Of a stretch of 64,000 nt of DNA, positions 19,369 through 27,739 are shown piece by piece (positions within the stretch are counted from its first letter, which is position 1; each line of letters begins with the position of its first letter). Origin of the DNA: Corynebacterium sp. J010B-136 (GTDB lineage Bacteria; Actinomycetota; Actinomycetes; Mycobacteriales; Mycobacteriaceae); contig NZ_PUGE01000001.1 of NCBI RefSeq assembly GCF_002967075.1, positions 186,001 to 250,000 on the forward strand, read 5' to 3'. The position numbers and the translations under genes were made by a program. The notes under the pieces are model-generated. The model was not told the DNA's origin. It did not search any database and worked only from the letters and a program-made list of their open reading frames with translations.

Positions 19369-20943
19369 ATGCCCAACCACACCGACGACACAGTTTTACA
19401 GCTAGTTAACGTCTCTAAGTCCTTCGGCCCAGTCAACGTGATTAAAGATGTCACCTTGTCTGTTCGCCGCGGACAAGTCCAAGCACTGCTCGGGGAAAAT
19501 GGCGCCGGTAAATCCACGCTCATCAAGATGATTGCCGGCGTGCACCAGCCAGATTCCGGCAAGATTCTTGTCGATGGCTCCGAGGCCACCATCGCTTCGA
19601 CCAATGACTCCGAAGCGCACGGTATTGCCACTATCCACCAAGAGCTGAATTTGGTGCCCACGCTATCGGTGGCCGAAAATATCATGCTCGGCCGTACACC
19701 GAAGCGCTTTGGCATGGTCAACCGCAAGCACCTCAATGCCCAGGCGCAAGCAGCGTTGAACCTGATTGGTTTGGATGTGCCGCTCAAACAGCCCGTAGGT
19801 GAGCTCGGTATTGCTAAGCAGCAGCTTATTGAAATCGCCAAGGCACTATCGATGAATGCGCGCATCCTGATTCTGGATGAACCAACGGCCGCATTGACGG
19901 GCAAAGAAGTCGACGCGCTGTTCACCATTCTCGATGAGCTCAAAGCCAAGGGCGTGGCCATGGTGTTTATCTCGCACCACTTAGATGAGCTTGCACGTAT
20001 TGCAGATACCATCTCCATTTTGCGCGATGGCGAATTCGTCGCTGAAGTTCCAGCCTCAACCGATGAAGATACTTTGGTCCAGCACATGGTTGGTCGCGCC
20101 ATCGAAGAGCAATACCCGCGCGGTGAGGTTGCCGAAGCGGGTGCGCCGCTGTTGGAGGTGGCGGGGTTGACATCGACAAGCAAGTTTAGCGATATCTCCT
20201 TTACCGTGCACGCTGGCGAAATCGTCGGCCTGGCAGGATTGGTAGGCGCGGGCCGCACCGAGGTTGTGCGCGCTATTGCCGGCGCGGATAAATATGACGC
20301 GGGCTCGGTGGAAGTTGCCGGCAAAAAGCTCAAATCTGGCGATATCCAAGGCGCTATTCGCGCTGGTGTTGGCCATATTCCGGAAGACCGCAAGGGCCAA
20401 GCCTTGGTGCTGGATGGCACGGTCAATGAAAACCTCGGCTACGCCACCTTGGCAGCCACCAGCAAGGCTGGGCTGGCGGACCGTTCCGGGCAAAAGCGTC
20501 GCGCGAGTGAAGTCGCGGAAAAGCTGCGCATTCGCATGGCTCATATTGACCAACCCATCCGTAACCTTTCCGGCGGCAACCAGCAAAAGGCTGTCTTTGG
20601 CCGCTGGGTGCTGGCGAACTCCAAGGTGTTGTTGCTGGATGAACCTACCCGTGGCGTCGATGTAGGCGCGAAGGTGGAAATCTACAACATCATCAATGAA
20701 ATAACTGCCAATGGTGGTGCCGTGCTGATGGTCTCCTCCGACTTGCCCGAAATCCTCGGCATGTCCGACCGCATCCTGGTCATGTCCGGCGGGAAAATCG
20801 CCGGCGAATTGCCCAAAGACACCACCCAAGACGAAATCATGGCGCTCGCGGTTTCCAATGTTTCATCCGCCGCCAGCGCCGAATCAGTCCACGACAGCGA
20901 CCACGACGCGGCATTTGCCACCTTAAAGGAGGACTCCCAGTGA
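19369..20943 (+). CDS. rbsA: Ribose ABC transporter ATP-binding protein
   Basis: 524 residues from the ATG at 19369 with AAAGGAGG eight bases upstream (a GTG at 19360 is part of that site). It has two fused nucleotide-binding domains. Domain 1 has an intact Walker A GENGAGKSTL and LILDEPTAAL. Domain 2 has the degenerate Walker A GLVGAGRTEV usual in RbsA/MglA, followed by LSGGNQQKAVFGRW and LLLDEPTRGVDVGAK. It energises ribose uptake with RbsC and RbsB. Its stop overlaps the rbsC GTG by four bases, indicating translational coupling. Confidence 0.92.
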   Translation: MPNHTDDTVLQLVNVSKSFGPVNVIKDVTLSVRRGQVQALLGENGAGKSTLIKMIAGVHQPDSGKILVDGSEATIASTNDSEAHGIATIHQELNLVPTLSVAENIMLGRTPKRFGMVNRKHLNAQAQAALNLIGLDVPLKQPVGELGIAKQQLIEIAKALSMNARILILDEPTAALTGKEVDALFTILDELKAKGVAMVFISHHLDELARIADTISILRDGEFVAEVPASTDEDTLVQHMVGRAIEEQYPRGEVAEAGAPLLEVAGLTSTSKFSDISFTVHAGEIVGLAGLVGAGRTEVVRAIAGADKYDAGSVEVAGKKLKSGDIQGAIRAGVGHIPEDRKGQALVLDGTVNENLGYATLAATSKAGLADRSGQKRRASEVAEKLRIRMAHIDQPIRNLSGGNQQKAVFGRWVLANSKVLLLDEPTRGVDVGAKVEIYNIINEITANGGAVLMVSSDLPEILGMSDRILVMSGGKIAGELPKDTTQDEIMALAVSNVSSAASAESVHDSDHDAAFATLKEDSQ

Positions 20944-21929
20944 CCACCGCCCTCAATCCTGCTGCCCCCGCGGCAGAAAAACCTGCGAAGAAACCGAATA
21001 AGGTTTTGACGTGGATCATGAACAACGGCGCTTTAGTCGGACTGTTCATCTTGTGCATCGCCTTGTTCATCGCGACCCCGCACTTTTTAACCGTCAATAA
21101 CTTCCTCAACATCGGCATTCAGGCCGCCACCGTGGCGATTTTGGCCTTCGGCATGACCTTTGTCATCATCACCGCCGGCATTGACCTGTCGGTCGGCTCG
21201 GTTGCAGCCTTGGGTGCGATGGTCTCCGCGTCTTTCTTTACGGACCTGAGCCTGCCGGGCTGGCTATCGCTCATTATCGGGCTTCTCACGGGCCTTGCCG
21301 CCGGCGCGATCTGTGGCATCGCTACTGCATATGGCAAAATCCCCTCTTTTATTGCAACACTTGCGATGATGTCGATTGCCCGCGGTGCCACCTTGGTCAT
21401 CTCTGATGGCTCCCCGATTGCAACCGCACCGTCGGTTAACTGGTTGGGCTCGACCGTCGCGGGCATTCCGATTCCAATCGTCATGATGGTGATTGCGGGT
21501 CTGGTGTGCTGGTTCATTCTGGAGCGCACCGTGCTGGGCCGTTCGATGTACGCCATCGGCGGCAACCTCGAGGCCGCCCGCCTATCTGGTCTGCCAGTTC
21601 GCCGCATCCAGATCATCGTCTTTGGTCTCTCTGGCCTATTCGCAGCGCTCGCTGGTTTGGTCATGGCGGGACGTCTAAGTTCCGCGCAGCCGCAGGCCGG
21701 CGTGGGCTATGAACTCGATGCGATTGCTGCCGTAGTCATCGGTGGTGCATCGCTTGCCGGTGGCCAAGGCCGCGCGACCGGAACACTCGTCGGTGCGCTG
21801 CTGCTAGCAGTTATTCGCAATGGCCTGAACTTGCTCAACGTATCCTCGTTCTGGCAACAAATCGTCATCGGTTTGGTCATCGCGCTGGCCGTGGGCTTCG
21901 ACGTCATCCGCAATAAGACTGCGCAGTAG
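20940..21929 (+). CDS. rbsC: Ribose ABC transporter permease
   Basis: 329 residues, start GTG at 20940 with AAAGGAGG at 20925-20932 and a four-base overlap with rbsA. It is a highly hydrophobic protein of about ten segments with the carbohydrate-uptake-2 signatures ITAGIDLSVGS and GGASLAGGQGRATGTL near the C-terminus. It forms the membrane channel of the ribose importer. The length is close to the usual 320-340 residues. Confidence 0.92.
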   Translation: MTTALNPAAPAAEKPAKKPNKVLTWIMNNGALVGLFILCIALFIATPHFLTVNNFLNIGIQAATVAILAFGMTFVIITAGIDLSVGSVAALGAMVSASFFTDLSLPGWLSLIIGLLTGLAAGAICGIATAYGKIPSFIATLAMMSIARGATLVISDGSPIATAPSVNWLGSTVAGIPIPIVMMVIAGLVCWFILERTVLGRSMYAIGGNLEAARLSGLPVRRIQIIVFGLSGLFAALAGLVMAGRLSSAQPQAGVGYELDAIAAVVIGGASLAGGQGRATGTLVGALLLAVIRNGLNLLNVSSFWQQIVIGLVIALAVGFDVIRNKTAQ

Positions 21930-21983
21930 CGCTCAGTTCACCCAAGCTTTCTTTCTCCCTCCAAATTCAAAGGAATCTTTCAC

Positions 21984-22931
21984 ATGTTTACTCTTTCCAC
22001 CACTGCTCGTAAGTCCCTAGCCATCGCTTCTATCGCAGCGCTTTCTGTCTCCGCTGTTGCATGTAACCGCGGCGAAAGCTCCGACGGTGCTGACGGCGGC
22101 TCGGTCACCCTGGCGCTATCGACCCAGACCAACCCTTTCTTCGTTGAGCTGCGCGATGGCGCACAGGCTAAGGCAGATGAGCTCGGCATCGACTTGGATA
22201 TCCAGGACGCTTCCGATGACGCTGCTACCCAGGCCGACCAGCTGCGCAACGCGGAGACCTCCGGCGCCGATGTGGTCATTGTTAACCCCACTGACTCCGA
22301 TGCCGTGGGCTCGGCCGTGCAGTCCCTAAACAACGCTGATATCCCAGTTATCGCAGTAGACCGCTCCTCCAATTCCGGTGAGGTCGCAAGTTTCGTGGCT
22401 TCCGATAACGTTGCCGGCGGCAAGCAGGCTGCCGATGCACTTGCCAAGGCCATCGGCGAGGAAGGCGAAATCCTGGTCCTGCAGGGTATCGCTGGTTCTT
22501 CCGCCTCCCGTGACCGCGGCCAGGGCTTTGAAGAAGGCATCGCTGCATACCCAAATATTGAGGTTGTAGCCAAGCAGACCGCGAACTTCGACCGCACCGA
22601 AGGACTCAACGTCACCACTAACCTGCTGCAGGCAAACCCAAATATCAAGGCAATCTTCGCTGAAAACGACGAGATGGCCCTTGGTGCCATTGAAGCATTG
22701 GGCGCACGCGCTGGCGAGGAAGTAAAGGTCTTCGGCTTCGACGGCACCGCCGATGGTCTCACCGCTGTCGAAGACGGCAAGCTTGAGGGCACCATTGCGC
22801 AGCAGCCAGATGAATTGGGTGCACGCGCAGTCGAGCAGGCAGCCGCAATCTTAGAAGGCGGCACCGCTGAGGAAGAAGTTCCGGTTGAGGTTGTCACCGT
22901 GACCAACGAGAACGTCGCCGAGTTCAAGTAA
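21984..22931 (+). CDS. rbsB: Ribose-binding lipoprotein
   Basis: 315 residues. The signal peptide ends in lipobox SAVAC (C27), so the protein is a membrane-anchored extracellular binding protein, the Gram-positive form of RbsB. The mature part has the sugar-binding family pattern: LALSTQTNPFFVELRDGAQ, ADVVIVNPTDSDAV, PVIAVDRSSNSGEV, AIFAENDEMALGA and VFGFDGTADGL. AAAGGA lies nine bases before the ATG. It delivers ribose to RbsC/RbsA; closely related sugars cannot be excluded. Confidence 0.92.
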   Translation: MFTLSTTARKSLAIASIAALSVSAVACNRGESSDGADGGSVTLALSTQTNPFFVELRDGAQAKADELGIDLDIQDASDDAATQADQLRNAETSGADVVIVNPTDSDAVGSAVQSLNNADIPVIAVDRSSNSGEVASFVASDNVAGGKQAADALAKAIGEEGEILVLQGIAGSSASRDRGQGFEEGIAAYPNIEVVAKQTANFDRTEGLNVTTNLLQANPNIKAIFAENDEMALGAIEALGARAGEEVKVFGFDGTADGLTAVEDGKLEGTIAQQPDELGARAVEQAAAILEGGTAEEEVPVEVVTVTNENVAEFK

Positions 22932-22942
22932 ATTCATTGAGT

Positions 22943-23854
22943 ATGAAAACTTTAACTGTAGTCGGATCCATCAACGCTGACCTCACCGCACGCGTGGCAC
23001 GCCACCCCAATCCCGGAGAAACCCTGCTGGGTTCTGGCGGCGGCATTACCGCCGGCGGCAAGGGCGCAAATCAAGCAGTCGCCGCGGCATACCTGGGCGC
23101 GAATGTGTCCTTTGTCGGCGCGGTGGGCAAAGATCCTTATGTCGAACCAGCGCTGAAGCACCTGCGTGATTCCGGCGTGGACCTTTCGCAGGTCGCCGAA
23201 GTCGATGACACGACAGGTCTTGCAATTATCACTGTGTCTGATGATGGCGAGAACACCATCGTGGTCATCCCCGGCGCGAATGCACACGTCGATTCTGACT
23301 TCGTTGCTGAGCGTAACTCAACGATTGCGCAGGCTGACATCGTGCTATTGCAGGGCGAAATCCCTGCCGATGGTTTCGCCGCTGCCGTCGCAGCCGCCAA
23401 AGGCCGGGTTATTGTTAACCTCGCGCCCGTTATTGAGGTAGATAAAAAGGCCTTGCTCGCAGCCGATCCGCTTCTTGCCAATGAACACGAAGCAGGCCTT
23501 ATCTTGGACCAGCTTGGGGCCAAAGCGACGTCGGATGCGCCACAGGATCTCGCACAAGCGCTTGTCGATGCCGGCTTTAACTCCGTTGTTCTCACCCTCG
23601 GCGCCCAAGGTGCACTGGTGGCAGCGGATAAGGAACTCATCGATATTCCCACGCCGAAGGTCACTGCCGTGGATACCACCGGCGCGGGTGATGCTTTCGC
23701 CGGCGCGCTGTGCGCGCGCTTGTTAGAAGGCGACGACCTCGTGCAGGCAGCAACTTTTGCTGCACGCGTGGGCGCGACCTCCACGCTGCAAAATGGTGCG
23801 CAGGCTTCATATCCCCGGCCATCGGATGTTCTAGGTGAGGTGACAGATGCTTAA
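22943..23854 (+). CDS. rbsK: Ribokinase
   Basis: 303 residues from the ATG at 22943; a TTG two codons earlier is less likely, and neither has a good Shine-Dalgarno, so coupling to rbsB (11-bp gap) is probable. It is a PfkB-family sugar kinase with the N-terminal VGSINADL, the GGKGANQAVAAA signature and the C-terminal catalytic motif DTTGAGDAFAGAL with its aspartate base. It phosphorylates ribose to ribose 5-phosphate for the pentose phosphate pathway. It overlaps rbsD by eight bases. Confidence 0.92.
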   Translation: MKTLTVVGSINADLTARVARHPNPGETLLGSGGGITAGGKGANQAVAAAYLGANVSFVGAVGKDPYVEPALKHLRDSGVDLSQVAEVDDTTGLAIITVSDDGENTIVVIPGANAHVDSDFVAERNSTIAQADIVLLQGEIPADGFAAAVAAAKGRVIVNLAPVIEVDKKALLAADPLLANEHEAGLILDQLGAKATSDAPQDLAQALVDAGFNSVVLTLGAQGALVAADKELIDIPTPKVTAVDTTGAGDAFAGALCARLLEGDDLVQAATFAARVGATSTLQNGAQASYPRPSDVLGEVTDA

Positions 23855-24239
23855 ACGCGGCCTTTTAAACCCGCAGCTTAATGAAGCACTCTCCCATCTG
23901 GGACACACTGACGCGGTAGTCTTCGCCGATGCGGGTCTGCCGCTGCCAGAAGATGTCGCAGTCGTCGATCTGAGCATCACCTTTGGCCTTCCTTCCATGG
24001 ACGATGTCATGCGCGCGGTCATGGCGGAGCTAGTCGTGGAGGGTGCTACGGTGGCATCGGAAAGCCCGGCGAACTTTGTCTCCTTGGTGCAAGAAACTGG
24101 CAAGCTGGCTGATACCGCGGTGACCTATATCAGCCATGAAGAGCTCAAAGCATCGCTGTACGATGCCAAACTGATCATTCGCACCGGCGATACCACGCCT
24201 TTTGCCAATGTCATCTTCCGCTGCGGGGTGCCCTTCTAG
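23847..24239 (+). CDS. rbsD: D-ribose pyranase
   Basis: 130 residues, typical of RbsD, a decameric enzyme that interconverts the pyranose and furanose forms of ribose for transport and phosphorylation. The characteristic start MLKRGLLNPQLNEALSHLGH contains the conserved catalytic histidine, and the end RTGDTTPFANVIFRCGVPF is also diagnostic. It is the last gene of the rbs operon. No terminator follows; the attL repeat of an integrated element begins 31 bp later and may have displaced the native operon end. Confidence 0.92.
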   Translation: MLKRGLLNPQLNEALSHLGHTDAVVFADAGLPLPEDVAVVDLSITFGLPSMDDVMRAVMAELVVEGATVASESPANFVSLVQETGKLADTAVTYISHEELKASLYDAKLIIRTGDTTPFANVIFRCGVPF

Positions 24240-24269
24240 AGCACTTTCAATCACAGCAAACTCCAGGCG

Positions 24270-24282
24270 GTGGTCCATAATG
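24270..24282 (+). repeat. attL candidate, 13-bp direct repeat
   Basis: GTGGTCCATAATG, identical to 27329-27341. It lies 31 bp after the rbsD stop, and its first three bases are the GTG start of the repressor pseudogene. Flanking bases differ on both sides from the other copy, so the identical core is exactly 13 bp. A looser CCAGG precedes both copies. Confidence 0.7.
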
Positions 24283-24779
24283 AACCTACGAACATTAAAG
24301 AGTGGCTAGACTCCCTCCCAGGCTCCCCTACAGTGAGCCAAGCGGCAGACTTCGCAGGCGTATCCAAAGCGACCTTCTTAAGGCATGAGAAAACCGGCAA
24401 AACTACTGCCGAATTTGTTGTAAAAATTGCACGCGCTTACAACGTCAACGAAGTTCAATCACTCATCAACTTGGGGTTCGTAGACGAAGCGGCCGTCATG
24501 GAGGTTGCTATCGAGAAAGCCTTGGGAATGGCTAAGAACTCTCAGATTCTTGCCGAAATGAATAAGCGCCATGACCCCGAAGCGCGCCGCCTATAGCGTG
24601 CGGAGGGCAAGCCGGGAGTTATCGATTTAGATGATCACCGCAGCCCAGACCCTCTGTCCGATGCTCTTGATATGAATGATGGCACGGTCGCGGAGTTTGA
24701 CTATGGCGAGTATGCCGCGGACTCTTCCGATGATGAGCAAGCCCTTAGGGAAGAACGAGGTAAGGATTTGATCGATTGA
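24270..24779 (+). pseudogene. Phage-type HTH repressor, interrupted by TAG
   Basis: The frame from GTG 24270 encodes 108 residues with an HTH-like core (TVSQAADFAGVSKATFLRHE) and then hits TAG at 24594-24596. The same frame continues open for another 60 codons (RAEGKPGVIDLDDHRSPDPL and an acidic tail) to a TGA at 24777-24779. That TGA overlaps the start of the metallopeptidase gene exactly as coupled genes do. The full product would be about 169 residues. A CAG-to-TAG change explains the break. A truncated 108-residue HTH protein could still be made and bind DNA. By family and position it is the immunity repressor paired with the ImmA-type peptidase. Confidence 0.7.
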
Positions 24780-25150
24780 TAGACAAGCTGATTACCACCG
24801 CAGAAAAGCGCGGATACCGGGTGCGGTGGCACACCAAAGGGCCTAAAGCCGCATGGCTACCACAGCAGCAGGCCATCACTCTTAGGCACGGCATGGATGA
24901 TGTGCAGACCCTCTGCGCCCTTGCTCACGAGCTAGGCCACGCGCATTACGATGACCCGCCAGGACACTTCGACGCACACGAACTTCGCGCCGACCGGTTT
25001 GCCGCGAAACTACTCATCAACCCCGATGATTACCGACTTCTAGAAACCACCTTTGGACCACACCCCGGACGCCTTGCCCACGAATTGGGCGTGACGGTCA
25101 ACGTCCTCAAAACTTGGCAAACCCTACACGAAAGCAAAATCGCATTATGA
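24776..25150 (+). CDS. ImmA/IrrE-family metallopeptidase
   Basis: 124 residues starting at TTG 24776, overlapping the repressor frame's terminal TGA. The zinc-peptidase motif HELGHAHYDDP and the following ELRADRFAAKLL (third ligand region) define the ImmA/IrrE family (COG2856). In ICEBs1 and related elements this peptidase cleaves the adjacent repressor after DNA damage to induce excision. Here the partner repressor is truncated and the integrase is broken, so that circuit is probably vestigial. It overlaps the lipoprotein gene by four bases. Confidence 0.85.
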   Translation: MIDKLITTAEKRGYRVRWHTKGPKAAWLPQQQAITLRHGMDDVQTLCALAHELGHAHYDDPPGHFDAHELRADRFAAKLLINPDDYRLLETTFGPHPGRLAHELGVTVNVLKTWQTLHESKIAL

Positions 25151-25866
25151 AACGCCTATTCCCTATCGTTGCGTCCGTATTGTTGCTCACGGCGTGTAGC
25201 GCGCCGGAATCCACGCCTGCGCTGGAATCCACGAGCGTTACCGCATCCACGAGTTCAACAAGCACCACCACGTCGAGCGCCGCGCCCACCACTAGCGCAG
25301 AACCAACCCCCACCATCGAACCCGCAGCAACCACCAGCGACTACTACCCAGGCGACCCACGCCTAACCCCTGTCAATGCCACCTCAGACACCGTAGGCAT
25401 ATTCCTCGCCCACGACATAGCCGACCCCTCCGGCAAGTACTACGTGTTCTGTAACGGCGGCACCCTGACAAAAGCCGAAGGCTCCCCTGTCGAATCCGGC
25501 ACCTGCTCCGAACTAGCCACCTGGGATGAAGTCGCCCAAATAGCCGCACAATTCTCTGACGTGCTCCTGGTCGAAATGGAGAAAGCCTTCACCGAAGTCG
25601 AAGCCGAGATAAACGCCGAAATGGAGGAAGAGGGCTACACCACGCCTGATAGTCCGTACCCCGATACCGCCGAGAATGCTGTGTTTAACTCTTGCTGGGA
25701 GAACGGATATGCACAGTTCACCGATGGCAGCGTACGTCCTTACGCCGACTGTGAGCTCGCTCCAGTCGAGCAAACCCCATCCCCCTGGGTGCAAGGACAA
25801 ATCGACTGGGTTGACTGTCTAGACGCAGGTAACACCGAAGAGTATTGCCGCGAAACCCTGAACTAA
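25147..25866 (+). CDS. Element-encoded lipoprotein of unknown function
   Basis: 239 residues from the ATG at 25147, which overlaps the peptidase stop (ATGA). A lipoprotein signal peptide ends in LLTAC (C17). A Ser/Thr/Pro/Ala-rich linker of about 50 residues follows, then an acidic domain with several cysteines (FCNGG, GTCSEL, NSCWENG, YADCEL, VDCLD, EYCRET) that could form disulphides outside the membrane. I do not recognise the domain. Small prophages often carry lipoproteins that block superinfection, which is one possibility and nothing more. Coupling to immA places it in the repressor operon. Confidence 0.75.
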   Translation: MKRLFPIVASVLLLTACSAPESTPALESTSVTASTSSTSTTTSSAAPTTSAEPTPTIEPAATTSDYYPGDPRLTPVNATSDTVGIFLAHDIADPSGKYYVFCNGGTLTKAEGSPVESGTCSELATWDEVAQIAAQFSDVLLVEMEKAFTEVEAEINAEMEEEGYTTPDSPYPDTAENAVFNSCWENGYAQFTDGSVRPYADCELAPVEQTPSPWVQGQIDWVDCLDAGNTEEYCRETLN

Positions 25867-25942
25867 CCCCCACGTGATCACATCATCCATCCTGATTTGC
25901 CAACGTCGTAAAACTTGCCTATCCCTATCGAAAGGAACCACC

Positions 25943-26047
25943 ATGGATGCCGCAAAGATTGCCGTTCCAGCGATTCTCATCATCGGCACCATCGGTTACA
26001 TGTCGTCTGGGAATATTGCTGACGCGCTTTTGAACAGCCTCCAGTAA
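25943..26047 (+). CDS. Small membrane peptide, 34 residues
   Basis: ATG at 25943 with AAAGGA six bases upstream. The peptide begins MDAAKIAVPAILIIGTIGYM and ends in a short polar helix (NIADALLNSLQ), so it has one hydrophobic segment followed by an amphipathic tail. The good ribosome-binding site and the terminator-like hairpin 10 bp after its stop suggest a genuine gene. The function is unknown; holin-like or toxin-like single-span peptides have this look, but no antitoxin RNA is evident. Confidence 0.55.
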   Translation: MDAAKIAVPAILIIGTIGYMSSGNIADALLNSLQ

Positions 26048-26057
26048 CGAAAAATAA

Positions 26058-26105
26058 GCCCCTTTTCCACCTAGGCGACCAAACCATAACGGGTGAAAAA
26101 GGGGC
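26058..26105. terminator. Terminator-like hairpin
   Basis: GCCCCTTTTCCACC (26058-26071) pairs with GGTGAAAAAGGGGC (26092-26105) with one weak position and a 20-base loop. On the plus strand no T-run follows; on the minus strand the stem is followed by TTATTTTTCG, so it would terminate best in the minus direction. It separates the small peptide gene from the integrase remnant. Confidence 0.5.
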
Positions 26106-26147
26106 AGTGTCCAACCCATCAAACGATCAGACAGGATAAGTGTAACA

Positions 26148-27287
26148 ATGGCTCCGCAGAAACGAACCACGGCAAAAGGAAAAACACGGTGAGTAGCCCG
26201 CTACCGTGACCTCACCGGTAAAGAACACAGCAAAAGCTTCGACCGGGAGCGCGACGCGGAAGACTGGGTAGCTGAGCAAAAAGTATCCATCAACAAAGGC
26301 ACATGGATTGATCCGGCAGACTCAAGCGTCACCGTAGGCGAGCTAGTCGATGAATACATCAACCTCACGCCAAACAAAGGAACACGTGAAGACAGAGAGT
26401 CGTTGCAGAGCAATCTGGGGGATTTGAAAGATATTCCGCTATCTAAACTTCGCGCATCACACATCAAGAATTGGGCTATCCAACTCCGCGATGGCAGGCC
26501 GTGGAAGAACAATAAGAAACTATCAGCATCCACGGTGAAGGTAAAAGCTGGTCAGCTGCGCGGCGTGCTCAACCGCGCCCACGAGGACGGTCTGCTTCCC
26601 AGACCTTTAGGTAACACTCTAAAAGGATTTGACGTAGGTGAGGAAACTGATTTCTACGTCCCTCTGGCGAAAGAAATTAAAGCGCTTGATGAGTATGCGG
26701 ATTGCTGGTTTCGCCTGGCTTAGCAGCTTGGTGCAGAAGCTGGCCTTCGTGCGAGTGAAGTCTGCGGCTTGCGGGTGATGGATGTTGATTTTATTCGTCG
26801 TGTGATTCGTGTTCGGGTCCAGGCGGAGCGTGGGAGTGGCGAGAATGTTGTTCCGCTTAAGTCGGAGGAGTCGCGGCGGGATATTCCTATTTCTGAGGAT
26901 TTGGCTTTGGACTTGTCGACTGCGCTTATTGGGCGTGATGCTGCTCCGGAGGATCGTTTGTTGATATCTGCGAGGGGCTGCAATTTGTATGCAAAGCGGA
27001 TTACTGGGGAGATGGACAAGGCGCGTAAGGCCACGGGTGTGGATAGGCGGATTCACTTCCACTCTCTGCCGCATCTGTTTGCGTCGCGGCTTTTGGCTAC
27101 GGGTTCTCCTTTGCCTGTGGTGTCAATGTTGATGGGGTATGCGAATGTAAATGTTACGGCGCAGGTGTATTCGCATTATTTGCCGGAGCAGGATGATGCT
27201 GCGCAGGCGGCGATTGATGCGCTTGCGGGATTCCTGCGGGATGGCGATAAAGGAAATGATGAGAGTGAGGAATTGAATAGTGTGTGA
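26148..27287 (+). pseudogene. Tyrosine-type site-specific integrase, inactivated
   Basis: One continuous frame from ATG 26148 encodes a phage integrase. Its N-terminal arm-binding domain (KGKTR-stop-VARYRDLTGKEHSKSF) is interrupted by TGA at 26190-26192, where a tryptophan is usual. The SAM-like core-binding domain follows. A second stop, TAG at 26721-26723, falls just before the catalytic domain start (QLGAEAGLRASEVCGL, with catalytic Arg I). In the catalytic box the expected H-x-L-R-H reads HSLPH, so Arg II is proline, and the LGH histidine reads MGY. The tyrosine region QVYSHYLPE remains. With two stops and two catalytic residues lost, the gene is dead. Its end lies 42 bp from attR. Confidence 0.85.
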
Positions 27288-27328
27288 CCTTGCTGTTTGT
27301 GCGGGGTGGCGGGCGCCTACCCAGGTTT

Positions 27329-27341
27329 GTGGTCCATAATG
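27329..27341 (+). repeat. attR candidate, 13-bp direct repeat
   Basis: GTGGTCCATAATG, identical to 24270-24282. It contains the -10 box of mutT and ends six bases before the mutT ATG, so the element integrated into the mutT promoter and kept its -10 sequence. Confidence 0.7.
27335..27340 (+). promoter_or_regulatory. -10 box of leaderless mutT-helicase operon
   Basis: CATAAT ends six bases before the mutT ATG at 27347, the spacing expected when transcription starts at the first base of the start codon. No TTGACA-like -35 is visible in the element DNA now upstream. Confidence 0.5.
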
Positions 27342-27346
27342 TAAGA

Positions 27347-27739
27347 ATGAGTTCTGTCATTCGCGTTGTGGCCGCCGTCTTTTGCCGTGACAACACAGTT
27401 CTTGCCTGCCGCAAAGCTCCCGGAAAATCTTTGGCCGGGTACTGGGAATTTCCCGGCGGCAAGATTGAGCCGGGTGAAAGCACTGAGCAAGCCCTTGCCC
27501 GCGAAATCGCCGAAGAGCTCTCCATCCGCGCGCACGTGGGTGAAAAGATCACCACCACAACGCATGTTTATGACTTTGCCACCATTGAACTGACTACTTT
27601 TTATTGCGAGATCCTCGACGGAACTCCACAGCTGGTTGACCATGATCAAACCCGGTGGGTGAGAAAAGAAGAAGCGTTGAAGTTGCAGTGGGCACCCGCC
27701 GATATCCCCGCGGTGAACATGGTGGTGGATCGGCTATGA
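27347..27739 (+). CDS. mutT: NUDIX (MutT-type) nucleotide pyrophosphohydrolase
   Basis: 130 residues from the ATG at 27347; the open frame extends upstream into the element but lacks a ribosome-binding site and has no family similarity there. The NUDIX box is complete: GGKIEPGESTEQALAREIAEEL (G-x5-E-x7-REUxEExGU pattern, with small variation at the end). It starts VIRVVAAVFCRDN and has WEFPGG, as in 8-oxo-dGTPases that cleanse oxidised nucleotides. It overlaps the helicase gene by four bases (ATGA), so the two products are made together. A role other than oxidised-nucleotide cleansing is possible in this context. Confidence 0.85.
   Translation: MSSVIRVVAAVFCRDNTVLACRKAPGKSLAGYWEFPGGKIEPGESTEQALAREIAEELSIRAHVGEKITTTTHVYDFATIELTTFYCEILDGTPQLVDHDQTRWVRKEEALKLQWAPADIPAVNMVVDRL

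Larger units (their letters stand above)
24270..27341. mobile_element. Decayed integrated element (about 3 kb) with 13-bp att repeats
   Basis: The segment between rbsD and mutT is bounded by two exact copies of GTGGTCCATAATG (24270-24282 and 27329-27341). It contains a phage-type HTH repressor gene, an ImmA/IrrE-type metallopeptidase, a lipoprotein, a 34-residue membrane peptide and a tyrosine integrase next to the right repeat. Both the repressor and the integrase carry in-frame stop codons. The layout (repressor-peptidase pair at one end, integrase beside attR at the other) is that of a small phage-like or integrative element. It is now immobile because its integrase is dead. No replication, capsid or transfer genes are present. 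Confidence 0.75.

Noticed and set aside
21980..22927. A 315-codon antisense frame covering rbsB almost exactly
   Set aside because: It is the mirror of rbsB, Ser/Ala-rich without any family motif. The sense strand has a lipobox and sugar-binding motifs.
26190..26723. Stop-codon readthrough or recoding as an explanation for the integrase
   Set aside because: Catalytic residues are also lost, two different stop codons are involved, and no selenocysteine or suppressor signals are visible; decay is simpler.
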